The translations under genes were made by a program, and so were the position numbers. A DNA stretch of 64,000 nucleotides from Apostichopus japonicus (taxonomy: Eukaryota; Echinodermata; Holothuroidea; Aspidochirotida; Stichopodidae), in contig NC_092576.1 in assembly GCF_037975245.1 (NCBI RefSeq), positions 882,501 to 946,500 on the forward strand, written 5' to 3'. The notes under the pieces were generated by a model. It saw only the letters and a list, made by a program, of their open reading frames with translations. It searched no databases and was not told where the DNA came from. Shown piece by piece: positions 46,791 to 58,445 of this stretch (its first letter is position 1; every line of letters begins with the position of its first letter).

Positions 46791-47199
46791 TTCTGTAACC
46801 CAAGAGTAAAGCGTATTAGTGTTATTGAAAAGAGACGCGCCCAAGGGGAGACGTGGAAGAATACACCGTGTGGAAAATTGTTCTGTAATGGAAACTGGAG
46901 AACACGAAGGATAATTATTAACGTATAGCAATCTGATCACTGAATTGTTACTGTTTACAACAAATGTAAATTTTCCTTCGATACACTGGAACAAAAAATA
47001 TGGCAAGTTGTATACAGCTACTAAATAACAGGACACTGAAAACGTAGAGATGAAAACTCCTAGAGTTCCAACATAGCAGTTACATAATCATTAAAGAAAA
47101 CTAAGAAAAAGAACAATTAAGTCAAATTACAAGAACAAACTATCCCATTAACTTTCCTCTTTAAACTCTCTTACAATTCTCAGCTCACCAGCCCAGTAT

Positions 47200-47405
47200 T
47201 AACTTGAAGGCATCCTTCAAGCCCTTGCAACATGGAGGCTGTGTCCAGACGATGATGTATGCAGACGATACCCAACTGTACCTTGTGCTTAATCCTGCTG
47301 AGGCTCGAGAGGATCAACTTCAGCGACTTGAAGACTGTATTCGCAGCGTGAAAGCGTGGACCACTGCCAACAAGTTAATGCTGAACGACACCAAGATATA
47401 TATAT
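47200..47405 (+). pseudogene. CR1/Jockey-like LINE RT fragment
   Basis: MMYADDTQLYLVL with the YADD motif at 47251-47262, followed by LQRLEDCIRSVKAWTTANKL and MLNDTKI. This is the palm and connector region of a LINE polymerase. Only about 70 codons remain, ending in an AT-rich tail. Confidence 0.8.
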
Positions 47406-47429
47406 TAACTGTGACTCCATAATTTTAAC

Positions 47430-48430
47430 ATAATGTTAATGGGATAATACAACAACTATTCATTTGGAATAGAGTGTATATTGTGCATTTCTAGAATGAA
47501 GCATCATTATGAATTAACAGCTTGTTTGGTATATTTCTATAACCCCCCTCCCCCCCAAAAAAAAGAATTAAAAACAAAAATAATAATCTATCACATTTTA
47601 TTTTCACTGGAGTATGTATAAAAGAGGAGCCGGCCATAGCATCAAAACTTTTATAAGACTATAAAAATTGTATAAGGTTATGTTTTATTTATAAGGATAT
47701 AAGATGAATAACTATAAGGTTATAAGAAGTATGTTTGGCTTTCTTTTGAGCCTGTGATGTTTGACATCAAATATACAAAGAATTAAAAGAAAATACTAAA
47801 ATGGAGAGGAACTGGGGTGGCTATTAGGGGAGGAGGAGGCCACCCATCACTTTCAATTAAAAACTTGTAATCGACTTGATCTGTACATTATTTTTTCCAA
47901 GTCATAAATCCATGAAATCTTCATGTCAGAAAATTGAGATGGAAAAACGTGGGTTGTTTTGATACTTGGAAGTGGACACAGTTTTGATGGTAATCACCAC
48001 TACAGTCTACAGTAACATACAGTAGGTCGATAGGCCTACAGTAGCTTTCTCAAGGCGGGCATCAAGAATATGGTCGAGTTGTTCGCCTCTTCTTTGGCCG
48101 TTGTCATTGACGTCAAACTATATGACCAAAAGGTCCAACAGAGACTGAGCCAAGATGAAGGATACCACATAAAAAACAAGTTCTTAAATTTTGTATTACA
48201 TTACTCCACCTTGCAACGCCGTTCTCTCGACAAACAGGCAATGAGCGCTTAAGGCAACACTCGCAGGATGAAGTGTAACCTGCAGAGACTATTCGTGGCA
48301 AAGTAGCGTGAATGCAAGTTCTCTTTTTGTTGTACCATGAATCCATGATTGATATTGATAATTGTAGAGACAGAGCAAAGATACAGTATGAAATTAGGAA
48401 TCAAAATTAGAACTTCCAGTATTGAGATAC
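47430..48430. other. No gene recognised
   Basis: Low-complexity C and A runs near 47545 and repeated TATAAGGTTATAAGAT-like words at 47650-47740. The open frame at 48070-48252 has no recognisable domain. Confidence 0.35.
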
Positions 48431-48439
48431 TGCGTCATT

Positions 48440-48535
48440 GATGCTCTTGTTTATTTAGGTTTTGTAAAGCGCCTAGAGGCCTTTTGGTATTTGGCGCTAT
48501 ATTAAGAACTTATTTATTATTATTATTGTTTTTGG
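48440..48535 (+). repeat. LINE/SINE 3' tail
   Basis: TTTTGTAAAGCGCCTAGAGG, TTTGGCGCTATATTAAGAAC and then ATTATTATTATTATTG match the tail common to LINEs and SINEs of aquatic animals, ending in a simple TTA repeat. Confidence 0.65.
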
Positions 48536-49110
48536 TGCCAGTGAAGGTCACCAAAGGTCAGTTAGAGGCCAAAATCCAAATTTTATTAAAAAGCAATAAC
48601 TCCCATTGACATGGTCCGACATGGTTGTTAACTTGGGAGTAGTTGTGAATGGTGTAGGGGATCGTTTCAAAACATAACGGTAATATAATCCAAGGTCAGC
48701 AAAGTTCAATTAGTTGTCAAAAACTAGTATTTTTGCAATAACTTGAGAACAAAATGTCCGTCAAAGGTTGGGAGTTATGCTATTGTAATCCAGTAGTCGA
48801 CCCACATCTAGGTGACCTTTGACCGCAGGTAGTGTCCCACATGGTTGATATTTTGGGAACAGTTGTAAATGGTGAAAGGGATCAAACATTACGGTCATGT
48901 GATCCAAGGTCAACAAAGGTCAATTAGGGGTCACACTATTGTAATCCAATAGTCGACTCGAATCTGGGTGACCTTTGATCTCAGGTCACCAGAAGGTGAC
49001 CTATATTAGTTTCTTTGGTTATTTGAATTTTTGTAGCTATATTCGGATCCCATTCGGATCAATATTGTCCATTGGTTGACCCCTGTGCGAAGTTCCTGTA
49101 CGAAGTTATC
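48535..49110 (+). repeat. Diverged AGGTCA-type tandem repeat
   Basis: CCAAGGTCAGCAAAGTTCAA and CCAAGGTCAACAAAGGTCAA head similar units; TTGTAATCCAGTAGTCGACC and TTGTAATCCAATAGTCGACT mark another pair about 180 bp apart. Both strands carry GGTCA and TGACC words. Confidence 0.75.
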
Positions 49111-49124
49111 AGAGGTCAAGAATC

Positions 49125-51290
49125 ACAACAAGAAATAGCACAACACTTATTGACAATATATTTGTCAGACTCCCAAATAAGCTACTTGACAACAATCTGC
49201 TTTCTGGTAACTTATATACACTCTTAAGTGATCATCTTCCTAGTTTTTGTAAAGTTGTGGGCCTAAAAATCAAATAAGACCTTTTATTCATTTTAGCAAT
49301 CGAGATAATTTCAACAGTTTAATCCAATTAATGGAATATTTAGATATGTCATCTGTCTATAATAATACTGACGTTAATGTTATTTATAATAACCTCATTG
49401 ATATTGTTCAGTCTCAACAATACAAACTTTCATGGAGTGAGATGTCTAGGTAAAAATTCCATGACAAGCCATGGATTGCACCTGGCATCAAGCAATCCAT
49501 TTCAACCAAGAATATGCTCTACCGTAAATACCTTAGGAAGCTCACTGTTTTTCTTAAGGCTAAACTTTCTTTTGATATCGCATCATCAGGTCAGCTCAAT
49601 TCACGTATCATAAAAGTATATTAAACCAGTGACAAACCTCTTCTAGGCATACATGGTCTATTATAAACACCCTTATTAAAGGTAAAAAGAAGACCCAATC
49701 TTCACCTGTTACTTCTATCTTCTACGAAGGCCTTCAATACTCAGATAATCATGACGTTGCCAATGCCTTCAATAAATATATACTTTTCCTCTGTTGGTGG
49801 CACACTCCGCCCAAGTCTGTCTTCCTCCATTAATCCTTTAGAGTACTTGAGAAACTTGGTTCCCTGAAGTCTCCAAGCTTATCAATGCACTAAAGCCTAA
49901 CAAAGTTCCAGTTTGGATGAAATTAACTCTCAATTAAGTTTGCTACAAGTACCTGCTCTTGTTCATATATTTAACAGTGTTTTTGCAAACTAGAACCTAC
50001 CCAGATGCGTTAAAGGTTGCCAAAATCATTCCTTTACTGAAGAAGGGCGATTCTAAACAAACTACTGGAGAGTGTTATTGAAAAGAGACTTAGGCAATTT
50101 CTTACCAATAATTATATTTTTTATGATTTCCAGTTTGGTTTTAGGGATTATCTTTCAACAACTCATGCTTTCCTAGAAACTGTTAATACTATTCGTTCTC
50201 AATAACGTGTTATGTTTATATCTTGACCTTAAGAAAGCCGTTGACACCTTCGAGCACTCTATTCTTTGATGTCACTATGCGGTGCATGGAACGGCACTTG
50301 ATCTCATGGCTAGCTATTTACAAAACAGAAGGCAATGCATTTATGTTAATAAAACATTCTCTAATTTACATTAACATTAATACCGGTGTCTCCAGGGATC
50401 CGTCCTTGGACCCATGCTCTTTCTAATTTATATCAATGATATTCACACAGCGGTGCCCAACATCTCTCCTCATCTCTTTGCAGATGACACTATTGTTTTC
50501 CTGTTGGTAACGATTGTAAACAATTAATCGATAAGGCCACTCAGACTCTTAGACAGCTTAATACTTGGTTTGATTGCAAAAAGCTTATCCTCCACTTAGG
50601 GAAAGCTAATTACACCATTTTTCATGCAAAAGATACAAGTCACTCCTGTCATGACAATTTTAATGGTGTTACAATCTGCAAATCGTTAATTAAAAAGTAT
50701 TTAGGATTAATTATTAATGATAAACTTTCGTGGGTGAACCACATTACCTATTTCCGTAAATCCCTGGTAAAGTATACTGAAATCTACTTTTCTTTTATTT
50801 ACTCTTAGCTAAGATATGCCATCGAAATTTAAGGCACTGCCAAATCGTCATATTTCAGACCACTTCAAACCCTACAAAATTAAGCTACTAATGAACAAGC
50901 CTAGACATTATCCGACTAACCTCTTATACAGAGAAAATAATTTGCTTATGATAAAGGATTAGGGTTAGGTTCAGCCGGGGTAGGGTTAACAATACATTAC
51001 ATTACAATACATTACATTACTTTATAATCATTGCAATAACAAGTTACCAAATGTATTTGTGCTGTTGTGAGCCATTCTAATGTTTGTAATTACTCCATCA
51101 TAACTCCTTATAGGAATTTATTTATCTTTTTTTTTATCATAACAATCAGCGCGGCAAATTGCTTCTCAACAACTTTCGTTACAATCTATGCATGGCAGTC
51201 TCTGTCTCAATCTGCTATAAGTCTCTAAAGTCATTTCAATGTAAAGGCAAGGATCTTCTCAACAAGTACATGGAAGCATGTTGACTTTAA
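49125..51290 (+). pseudogene. CR1/Jockey-like LINE, heavily degraded
   Basis: Fragments in changing frames: TLIDNIF and LLSDHLPSF (end of endonuclease domain, 49150-49250), KPWIAPGIKQSISTKN (49470), LYLDLKKAVDTFEH (50218), LQGSVLGPMLFLIYINDI (50390-50445), LFADDTIVF (50478), and a last stretch KLLLNNFRYNLCMAVSVSIC ending near 51290. Many stops are present. It is nearly full length for the polymerase but long dead. Confidence 0.8.
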
Positions 51291-51299
51291 GCTCTGATA

Positions 51300-52845
51300 A
51301 CAATATTTAGCTATACATGTATATATCTCTTGTATATGTACACACTAGTCTCTGTTATTTTAATTCTGGATAGGTTTTTGATTGAAATGAGTGAATTAAT
51401 GGTAGATGAACAGGTATTAGTAATGTCAATAATGCAAAATTGTTGCCGAAAAGTAATGTCGATAATGTAAAAAAAATGTATATTTGAAAAAATAATGTAC
51501 AGCAATTTTTACTGTTATAATATTTTATAGTTGTAGTTATGGTTGTAAGAATATCATGTAAAATGATGTGATAATAAAAGTGTAAATACAAGTGTAAGTA
51601 AATACAAGTGCAAATATATACAAGTGTAAATAAAAGTTTAAGTACGAAATACAACTTTTCATTTGTCTCTGTGTGTGTACATTCTGTTTTTACATTGAAA
51701 TCATCGTATATTATGAGCTTTACACTATCACCACATATATTACAGTAATTTTGCAACTTCAAAAGATACATCAACAAACAAACAAAGCATTGACAAATTA
51801 TGACACGATGACGTATGCAAGCGACAAGTGCAAATTCACTATTGGGGGAATTTGATTGAGGCTCATATAGAGTCCTCAAGAGTAGAGACTGCACCAAAAA
51901 AGTGAAGACCTGTTATGTTAACTTAACCATTATATGAGGTCCCTGGAGAAATTACTTACAAATCTGAATAACTAAAAAAATCCAGTCACTTTTGGCAATA
52001 GGAACCCAGGTATTGTTGGAAAGGTATTGAAATGAGGTTTCCAAAAATGTCAGAATTGAACTAATTATGTATTCAAATGAGGTCATTCTATAGAGACTGT
52101 ACTTTGCTTTCCCATTTGAAATAATTTTGATGAAATCTTTTGGACTTTTGATGGTTTGATTAGTTCAAGACATGTTATTTAATAACTAAAACATAAGTTG
52201 ACGTTTGAATGTGAGGGATATGACTGATTTTTTGACGTTTTGTTATATTTTCATTCGCGAATAAATTATAATATTTTACAGGCTACCAAAGTTAGGTTTT
52301 ATATCAAAGTCATGGTCTCGATGCTGGTCAAGGGCTCTTATGGAGTGATAAGTAGAGGCTGTTATGCCTACACATCATCTTTGACATCTCAGTTGTTGCT
52401 ATAACTGGAACAAGTGTCTCATAAAAGGCTAATTAGTATGCGCATAATTTAAAAATTGTATAAACAATACACAAAATAATGATAAACAAATTGCTTTTGA
52501 ATTATTTAAACCACCCCCCTCCCCTCAATGATATATGCTGCCAGGTTGTCACCCTCCCTAATACCCCTACCCCCTCCAACATGAATCCCTTCCCATAGCA
52601 ACATCTATGTAATGTAAAAGCATATGCTTATTGTAAATAGATGTATAATCACTAATTCCAATCAAGTGGGACAATGTTCAACCAAATTTACCCCCTCTAG
52701 TACTCTGCATTATACCCCTACACTGCGCAGTATTATCACTAGTCCATCCATCAAGGTTGTGACAGTCTCTTGGGGGTGATGGTTGTTCTTCACCAGTGAT
52801 GCCAACATCTGCTACTGGGGGTGGTGGAGGTAGGGAAGGTCTTAC
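51300..52845. other. No gene recognised
   Basis: AT-rich sequence. Degenerate GTGTAAATACAA words repeat at 51560-51650. The minus-strand open frame at 51355-51897 is low complexity and carries no family signature. Confidence 0.35.
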
Positions 52846-52965
52846 TGTTGTTCTACAGGGGACAAACTAAAACGAATGACAGCGAATGACCGAATGACAA
52901 TTGACTTTGTACAGGGTTAGATACCATTTGCGAATGACAGCGAATGACAACGAATGACAACGAAG

Positions 52966-54150
52966 CAGGGGCGTAGCGAGCGGGGGGTGTGGGGGTGTCA
53001 CACCCCCCCCCCCCAATAATTTGGTCGCTGTCGGCAAATTTTGGGTCTGTCGGCAAAAGGAGAAAAGGTGAAGAGAGCGGAATGGGAAGAAAGAAGGAAA
53101 GCTGAATAGAGAAAAGGAGAACGGGAGCTTCTTCCGTGCCAAATTTGACTTAAAATATGCACCAGATTGCATCTAACGACGTTTCAAAACTAAAAATTTT
53201 CCAAAGGGGAGGGGTACATCCCCTCCCCTTAGACCCCTCCCCCATTTCAGTCACCACTTCCAGATCCGTCGGCAAATCAAATTTGACTTAAAATATGCAC
53301 CAGATTGCATCTAAGGACGTTTCAAAACTAAAAATTTTCCAAAGGGGAGGGGTAGACCCCCTACCCTTAGACCCCTCCCTCATTTCAGTCACCACTTCCA
53401 GATCCGTCGGCAAATCAAATTTGACCTAAAATATGCACCAGATTGCATCTAAGGACGTTTCAAAACTAAAAATTTTCCAAAGGGGAGGGGTACATCCCCT
53501 CCCCTTAGACCCCTCGCCCATTTCAGTCACCAATTCCAGATCCGTCGGCAAATCAAATTTGACTTAAAGTATACACCAGATTGCTTCTAAGGACGTTTCA
53601 AACTAAAAAAATTTCCAAAGGGGAGGGGTAGACCCCCTCCCCTTAGACCCCTCCACCATTTCAGTCACCACTTCCAGATCCGTCGGCAAATCAAATTTGA
53701 CTTAAAATATGCACCAGATTGCATCTAACGACGTTTCAAAACTAAAAATTTTCCAAAGGGGAGGGGTAGACCCCCTACCCTTAGACCCCTCCCTCATTTC
53801 AGTCACCACTTCCAGATCCGTCGGCAAATCAAATTTGACCTAAAATATGCACCAGATTGCATCTAAGGACGTTTCAAAACTAAAAATGTTCCAAAGGGGA
53901 GGGGTAGACCCCCTCCCCTTAGACCCCTCCCCCATTTCAGTCACCAATTCCAGATCCGTCGGCAAATCAAATTTGACTTAAAGTATACACCAGATTGCTT
54001 CTAAGGACGTTTCAAACTAAAAAAATTTCCAAAGGGGAGGGGTAGACCCCCTCCCCTTAGACCCCTCCACCATTTCAGTCACCACTTCCAGATCCGTCGG
54101 CAAATCAAATTCTCCACACCCCCAACAAAAACCCCTTCTCTACGCCCCTG
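52966..54150. mobile_element. Nested hAT-type element with CAGGGGCGTAG ends, 1.2 kb
   Basis: The left end is CAGGGGCGTAGCGAGCG and the right end on the minus strand is CAGGGGCGTAGAGAAGG. The 8-bp repeat CAACGAAG lies on both sides (52958-52965 and 54151-54158). Copy 1 of the host element (near 16795) has the same text with a single CAACGAAG, an empty site that confirms the borders. Most of the interior is a 138-bp tandem repeat. Confidence 0.93.
53141..54106. repeat. 138-bp tandem repeat, seven units, with 414-bp higher order
   Basis: AAATTTGAC(T/C)TAAA starts at 53141, 53279, 53417, 53555, 53693, 53831 and 53969, exactly 138 bases apart each time. Each unit holds a short inverted repeat (AAAGGGGAGGGGTA with CCCCTCCCCTTAGACC). 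Unit 4 matches unit 7 in diagnostic changes (AAGTATACACCAGATTGCTT), unit 3 matches unit 6 (GACCTAAAATATG) and unit 2 matches unit 5 (CCCTACCCTTAG). A three-unit block was therefore duplicated as a whole. Confidence 0.97.
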
Positions 54151-54689
54151 CAACGAAGGACAGTGTTGAGTGGAGATAGAATGATTAACGGAGTGGAGTA
54201 AATGCGGTTATTGGTTTTCTGCGCAAAAATGATTTGAGGAAAATCGCATGTTACGTGGTTGCAGGGTTTTGGTGTAATTTACGGACAGAAACCCCAGGGA
54301 AAGATTTTGTGTGAGAATGCGCTTGAGTGCTGTGCTTTTTACCTCTGCAGATTTATATAGAAAGATAACTGAAGCCGTTTCAAGATGATAGTATTGTTAG
54401 TTTCTAACAATTAATATCGGAAAAATGACGATAAATTTACTTTTTAAAATCAAACTTACAATTTCGCTTACTATAAGGTGCGTTTTTATCTTGTCCGTAC
54501 TTTACTACATCTAGATACCCAAGAAGTCTGAACTGTGATACCCGGTTGAAGCAAATGTCTGTGCTGTCATTCGTTTTAGTCAACGCAATTTTTTAGTGTG
54601 TACAACATATTGTCATTCGTTATGTGTAACGCAATTGTCATTCGTTTTAGTAATACCCTTCTACAGTGATATTCTGTAACCATGAAAAA

Positions 54690-55270
54690 ATACAAAAAAA
54701 AAGGTAAGCTATAACACAACACATGTTTACTACACAAGGGGGGAAATGAGTTGGTGGAGGTATGGGCATCCTTTTTTATATAATTTCCATTTTTCTCATG
54801 AATGTATGTCTTGTATCTAACTTAATAAGAGTACACAAGGGGGTGAAGATCCTGTAGACTGCAGCACTAGTTTTTATCTTTATGCATTGGGTGGACTGAT
54901 CACCAATTGCTCTTTTCCCTGCAGTTGCAACAGGGCCCCTGTGGTATTGTTACGAGAAAATACAGCCTCTGGCAACCAACTGAAAACGTGTGTGAAAGCG
55001 TCATCTTTGAGTGATCATTTACTGTTAAGATACACGACAAAATGGCGACGAGGATGGGATATCTAAGTAGCCTGTGAAGATTGTTGGATCTTATAGTCAC
55101 TTCTAAGCAGCCAGGAGCCGAAAAAATATGTGTGATGGTGAAGATTTTTCGAGATAACTTTTGTGAGTGCTAATTGTCAATGTGTTGTACCTGTGCAGTG
55201 CCGTTTTGCATTGGCTAGGCCAATATACGTAATACGGTAGGTAATACCCTTGACTGTGAATAGTGTGAGA
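54690..55270. other. No gene recognised
   Basis: One pyrimidine-AG stretch (TTGCTCTTTTCCCTGCAG near 54924) could be a splice acceptor, but the following text has no supported coding content. Confidence 0.3.
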
Positions 55271-55278
55271 AACGTTAC

Positions 55279-57022
55279 CAGACGCGTATCCAGGGGGGGG
55301 GGGGGTCGTTGGGGGTGAGCGCCCCCCGGGTAAGGAAAAGAGGAGAGAAAAAATGAGAAGAAAAACGGGAAAAAGAGGGGGAAAAAGAAAAGGAGGAGAG
55401 GAAGGAAGGGAAAAGAAAAGAAAAGAAAAGAAGAAAGAGAGAAAAAGGAGAAAAAAGAGGGAGTAGAAGATAAACGCCAAGACCTCGGGAAGAGAAAGAG
55501 GAACAGTCATAATTACAGCGCTGATCCCTATTATATACACAGGGTAGCCAGTGACAGATCGAGGATTACGGAGGGGACGTGCGCCTCACCCTACCCCTTA
55601 CACCGACAACTCCATTTTTGACGTTCCGTTTTGTCCAACTTACAAGGCCTGGGAAGTGTCATTTCCAGCGATCTGGGAGGCATTTTCGGACACAATTTTC
55701 ATGTACGCTTCGCGCCAACTCATGGTGGCGCTACGTTTAGATAGTTTGCCAACATGCTTCGCCCCTCCCTTGGCAAATTACTCGCTACACGCCTGTTCGA
55801 ATTTGTAAAGCAAAGAGCAGGTATCACATCATATCAGTGAGCATGAAAATGCATGTTCCAGGATGAACAGCCTCAAAACTGTCTATGTGTGTAGTCAAAG
55901 GCGTTGGAGCCCAATTGGATTTGGGGGCTGTAACGACTTGCCCGAAAAATATAACCAAAATTTTTCAAGCGCGAAGCGCGCGTTCAACACGTTGATGTCA
56001 CTATCATATAAGCAAGCGTCGGTCATTACATCGCATGGCATCGTGTACATTACGGTCCGTGAAAGTTGCGCAGTATACCGCCGGATGCTAATGTAAACAA
56101 CGAAATGTCTTATGTAGATGGAGAAAAAGCATACATGTAGGTCCAATTATGTCAAACCTCTCTTTTACAGTAGTAATGGCGAATTAGTCGGCCAATCTTA
56201 GAACTTTATTTTAATTACCAAGGAGAAAAATTTTCAACTATTCATTTCCTTAAGCTACATCATTGCTATTAATTTTTCTTTCAGTAGGTGCCCGAAAAAT
56301 TCTCAGCATATTGCCCGAATTTTCAGGTGGAAAAATTTGTTTGGGGGGGGGGGCTGCAGCCCCCGCCTCCTACGCCTGTCTGTGTAGTGTTCGGTTTCGA
56401 AATATCTGGTATTTTTATTTCCTTCAACCAAGTTTTATAATAGCCGTTATAAGAGGTTATAATATTTCTACACCAATAAATTAACTGTGTCGGAATTTTC
56501 GAAAATTTCCTCACCAACATTCTTCATCATACTTCCCTCTACCTATGCAATTTTGACCTGTCTGTTAGGGGTTGAAGGAAGTTTTTCTATATTGGTTGTC
56601 CATAGATTGAATTTCGTGCAACATTATGGATATGTTTTGAAGTGATTTTATTCACGAGAAATGGGAATTTTAAAATTCTGAACAAATAATGGGCTTAAAA
56701 CCTTGAAAAGTGGGACTTTCGGACATTGTGGGCCGTGACGTAGAATCACCTACAAAAGCAATGATCCACAGGATATGCAATGAGGTCGAGCATGATGTGT
56801 GACTGGTGACAATCTTCAAAAAGGTTATGGATGAAGAAAAAAAACTATTGGGAAAATGCTTGGTTCTTAGGCAAAAGTGTACATCTGGTTCGTCATTTTC
56901 AAGCCCGGGAAGTGCCATTTCCGGTGATCTGGGGGGTATCAAAACCAGAAATAAAACCGATGGTAGCGCTCCGCTTAGATAGTAATTCGCGCCCCCCGGG
57001 TTAGAAAATCCTGGATCACGTC
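55279..57022. mobile_element. Copy of the 1.5-kb CAGGCGCGTATCC element
   Basis: The left end is CAGACGCGTATCCAGG. The right end (GTTAGAAAATCCTGGATCAC) is decayed. The interior runs in parallel with 30844-32358, including AAGCGCGAAGCGCGCGTTCA near 55969 and the TGTACGCTTCGCGCCAAC module at about 55700; its second occurrence near 56950 has lost part of the module. Between the purine tract and this module it has an extra stretch also found in the truncated copy at 1974. It lies between genes A and B. Confidence 0.82.
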
Positions 57023-57784
57023 CACCCACCTAACCTTTCCCCTTCATCCGCGCCACACCGTCATTCCTTACACCCCCCCCCCCCCGTTTTACTATTTCAT
57101 ACATCCACCCCTGCCTATCTATCTACATCTTAAATAAACTAAGGGAAAAGTTGCGGATGATAGACTAATGGTGCACATATGCATGAGACGAATGTACACG
57201 CCGTAGTAACGAATGTGTGACAAATCAACACATTTTACTAGTCAATGACATCACCATGACGAAATATCTTTGCAGTGAGGTTCAAACCTGATGTGGAGCT
57301 TTTTGATCAGAAAGCTGTTTGAATGATTCTCATATAAACTTCAATGTGTTTCCTTTTATAAATGTTAACTTTTCAGTAAATATGTAGTTTCTTTGGATAC
57401 GAAACCATGAATTCAAATTACTATAATCTTTAATGTGCGTTTTCTCAAATCTCCCCTTTCACATATTATGCTTCTTGTTTTGCAATTAGTAAAGATTAAC
57501 GGTTGAGTATTTTCAAGAATTTGACTACTAGATTTTCAAAATGACACTTTCAATACTATTGTACATAGCTTCCAACTACCAAAACACAGCATTCAATGTT
57601 TTACTTCATTACTTGAGAAACAAAAATTAAGAGTCAAGTCAATGAATCATTCAGACAAAAACACAATGCCCCGATATAACTTGTTCAGTGTATTTTCATC
57701 ATGACAACTAAACGTACTTAAAACTAACACACGCGGATAATTGTGCTTATCGTAATGTCAATACAATTGCCAAGTAGGCAATGT

Positions 57785-58170
57785 TATTTTAACTGTATCT
57801 TCCTGTTTGCGATTACTATTTCTTTGTGAGTAACCCGTCGTAGTTTTCACTTTCCATCTAGAACATTAGTTGCTTTTATTCTCAGATTTTTAGTACTGCC
57901 AGTTAAGCAATATAATTTTAATTTTCTCTTCTCTGTTTACCATTGTAATTGCTCTGTGAGTAACACATCGTAGTTTTCACTCTCCATCTACAACATCACT
58001 CTCCATCTAGAACATCAGTTGCTGTCATTCTCAGATGTCGATACAACTGCAATATGATTTTCATTTTCTCTTCTTTGTTTGTCATTGTAATTGGTCTATA
58101 ATTAACGCATTGTAGTTTTCATTTTCAATCAAGAACATCAGATGCTTTCATTCTGAGATTTTCTCAATAA
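57785..58170 (+). promoter_or_regulatory. Triplicated upstream block of gene B with IRF/ISRE-like motifs
   Basis: Three tandem units share GTAGTTTTCA(C/T)(T/C), AGAACAT(T/C)AG and CATTCTCAG-like words. The GTAGTTTTCA anchors start at 57840, 57970 and 58112. On the minus strand the anchors read GGAAAGTGAAAACTA, GGAGAGTGAAAACTA and TTGAAAATGAAAACTA. The first and third fit the IRF consensus GAAANNGAAA exactly and the second misses by one base. Another GAAAATGAAA lies near 58060 on the minus strand. The block ends about 275 bp before the gene B start codon. TTTTATATT at 58174 may act as a TATA box. Binding is inference. Confidence 0.5.
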
Positions 58171-58445
58171 CACTTTTATATTGCGCAATAGAACAGTCAG
58201 TAACATTTCGATAACGAAGGGAATCATAACTCTCCGTCTAGAAACGTTGTAACAAACCATCAGAATACGGACACTTTCGTGGAGGTAATAATCGAATCTT
58301 TAAGTATTCCTATCAGCAAATTGATTACTGGCAGACTATCTTCGTGGCTTACAGAGGAATGGACAAACATTACTCATATCACTGATATTAAACAAGGAAA
58401 TGTTGCCTGTCGTGACAAAGATACGACAGCTATCATAGTACAAAG

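Larger units (their letters stand above)
52859..54658. mobile_element. Inverted-repeat transposon, copy 2, carrying a nested hAT
   Basis: The left end is GGGACAAACTAAAACGAATG and the right end on the minus strand is GGGTATTACTAAAACGAATG. It is flanked by the 8-bp repeat TTCTACAG (52851-52858 and 54659-54666). It is in opposite orientation to copy 1 at 16303-16888 and shares its internal sequence. About 607 bp belong to this element. The rest is the insertion at 52966-54150 with its target duplication. Confidence 0.9.

Noticed and set aside
50957-50995. Telomere-like ATTAGGGTTAGGTT
   Set aside because: Only about two imperfect units are present, next to a simple ACATT repeat, so there is no telomeric array.
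51355-51897. 180-codon minus-strand frame
   Set aside because: AT-rich low-complexity frame (runs of Tyr, Leu, Ile, Thr) without a recognisable family.
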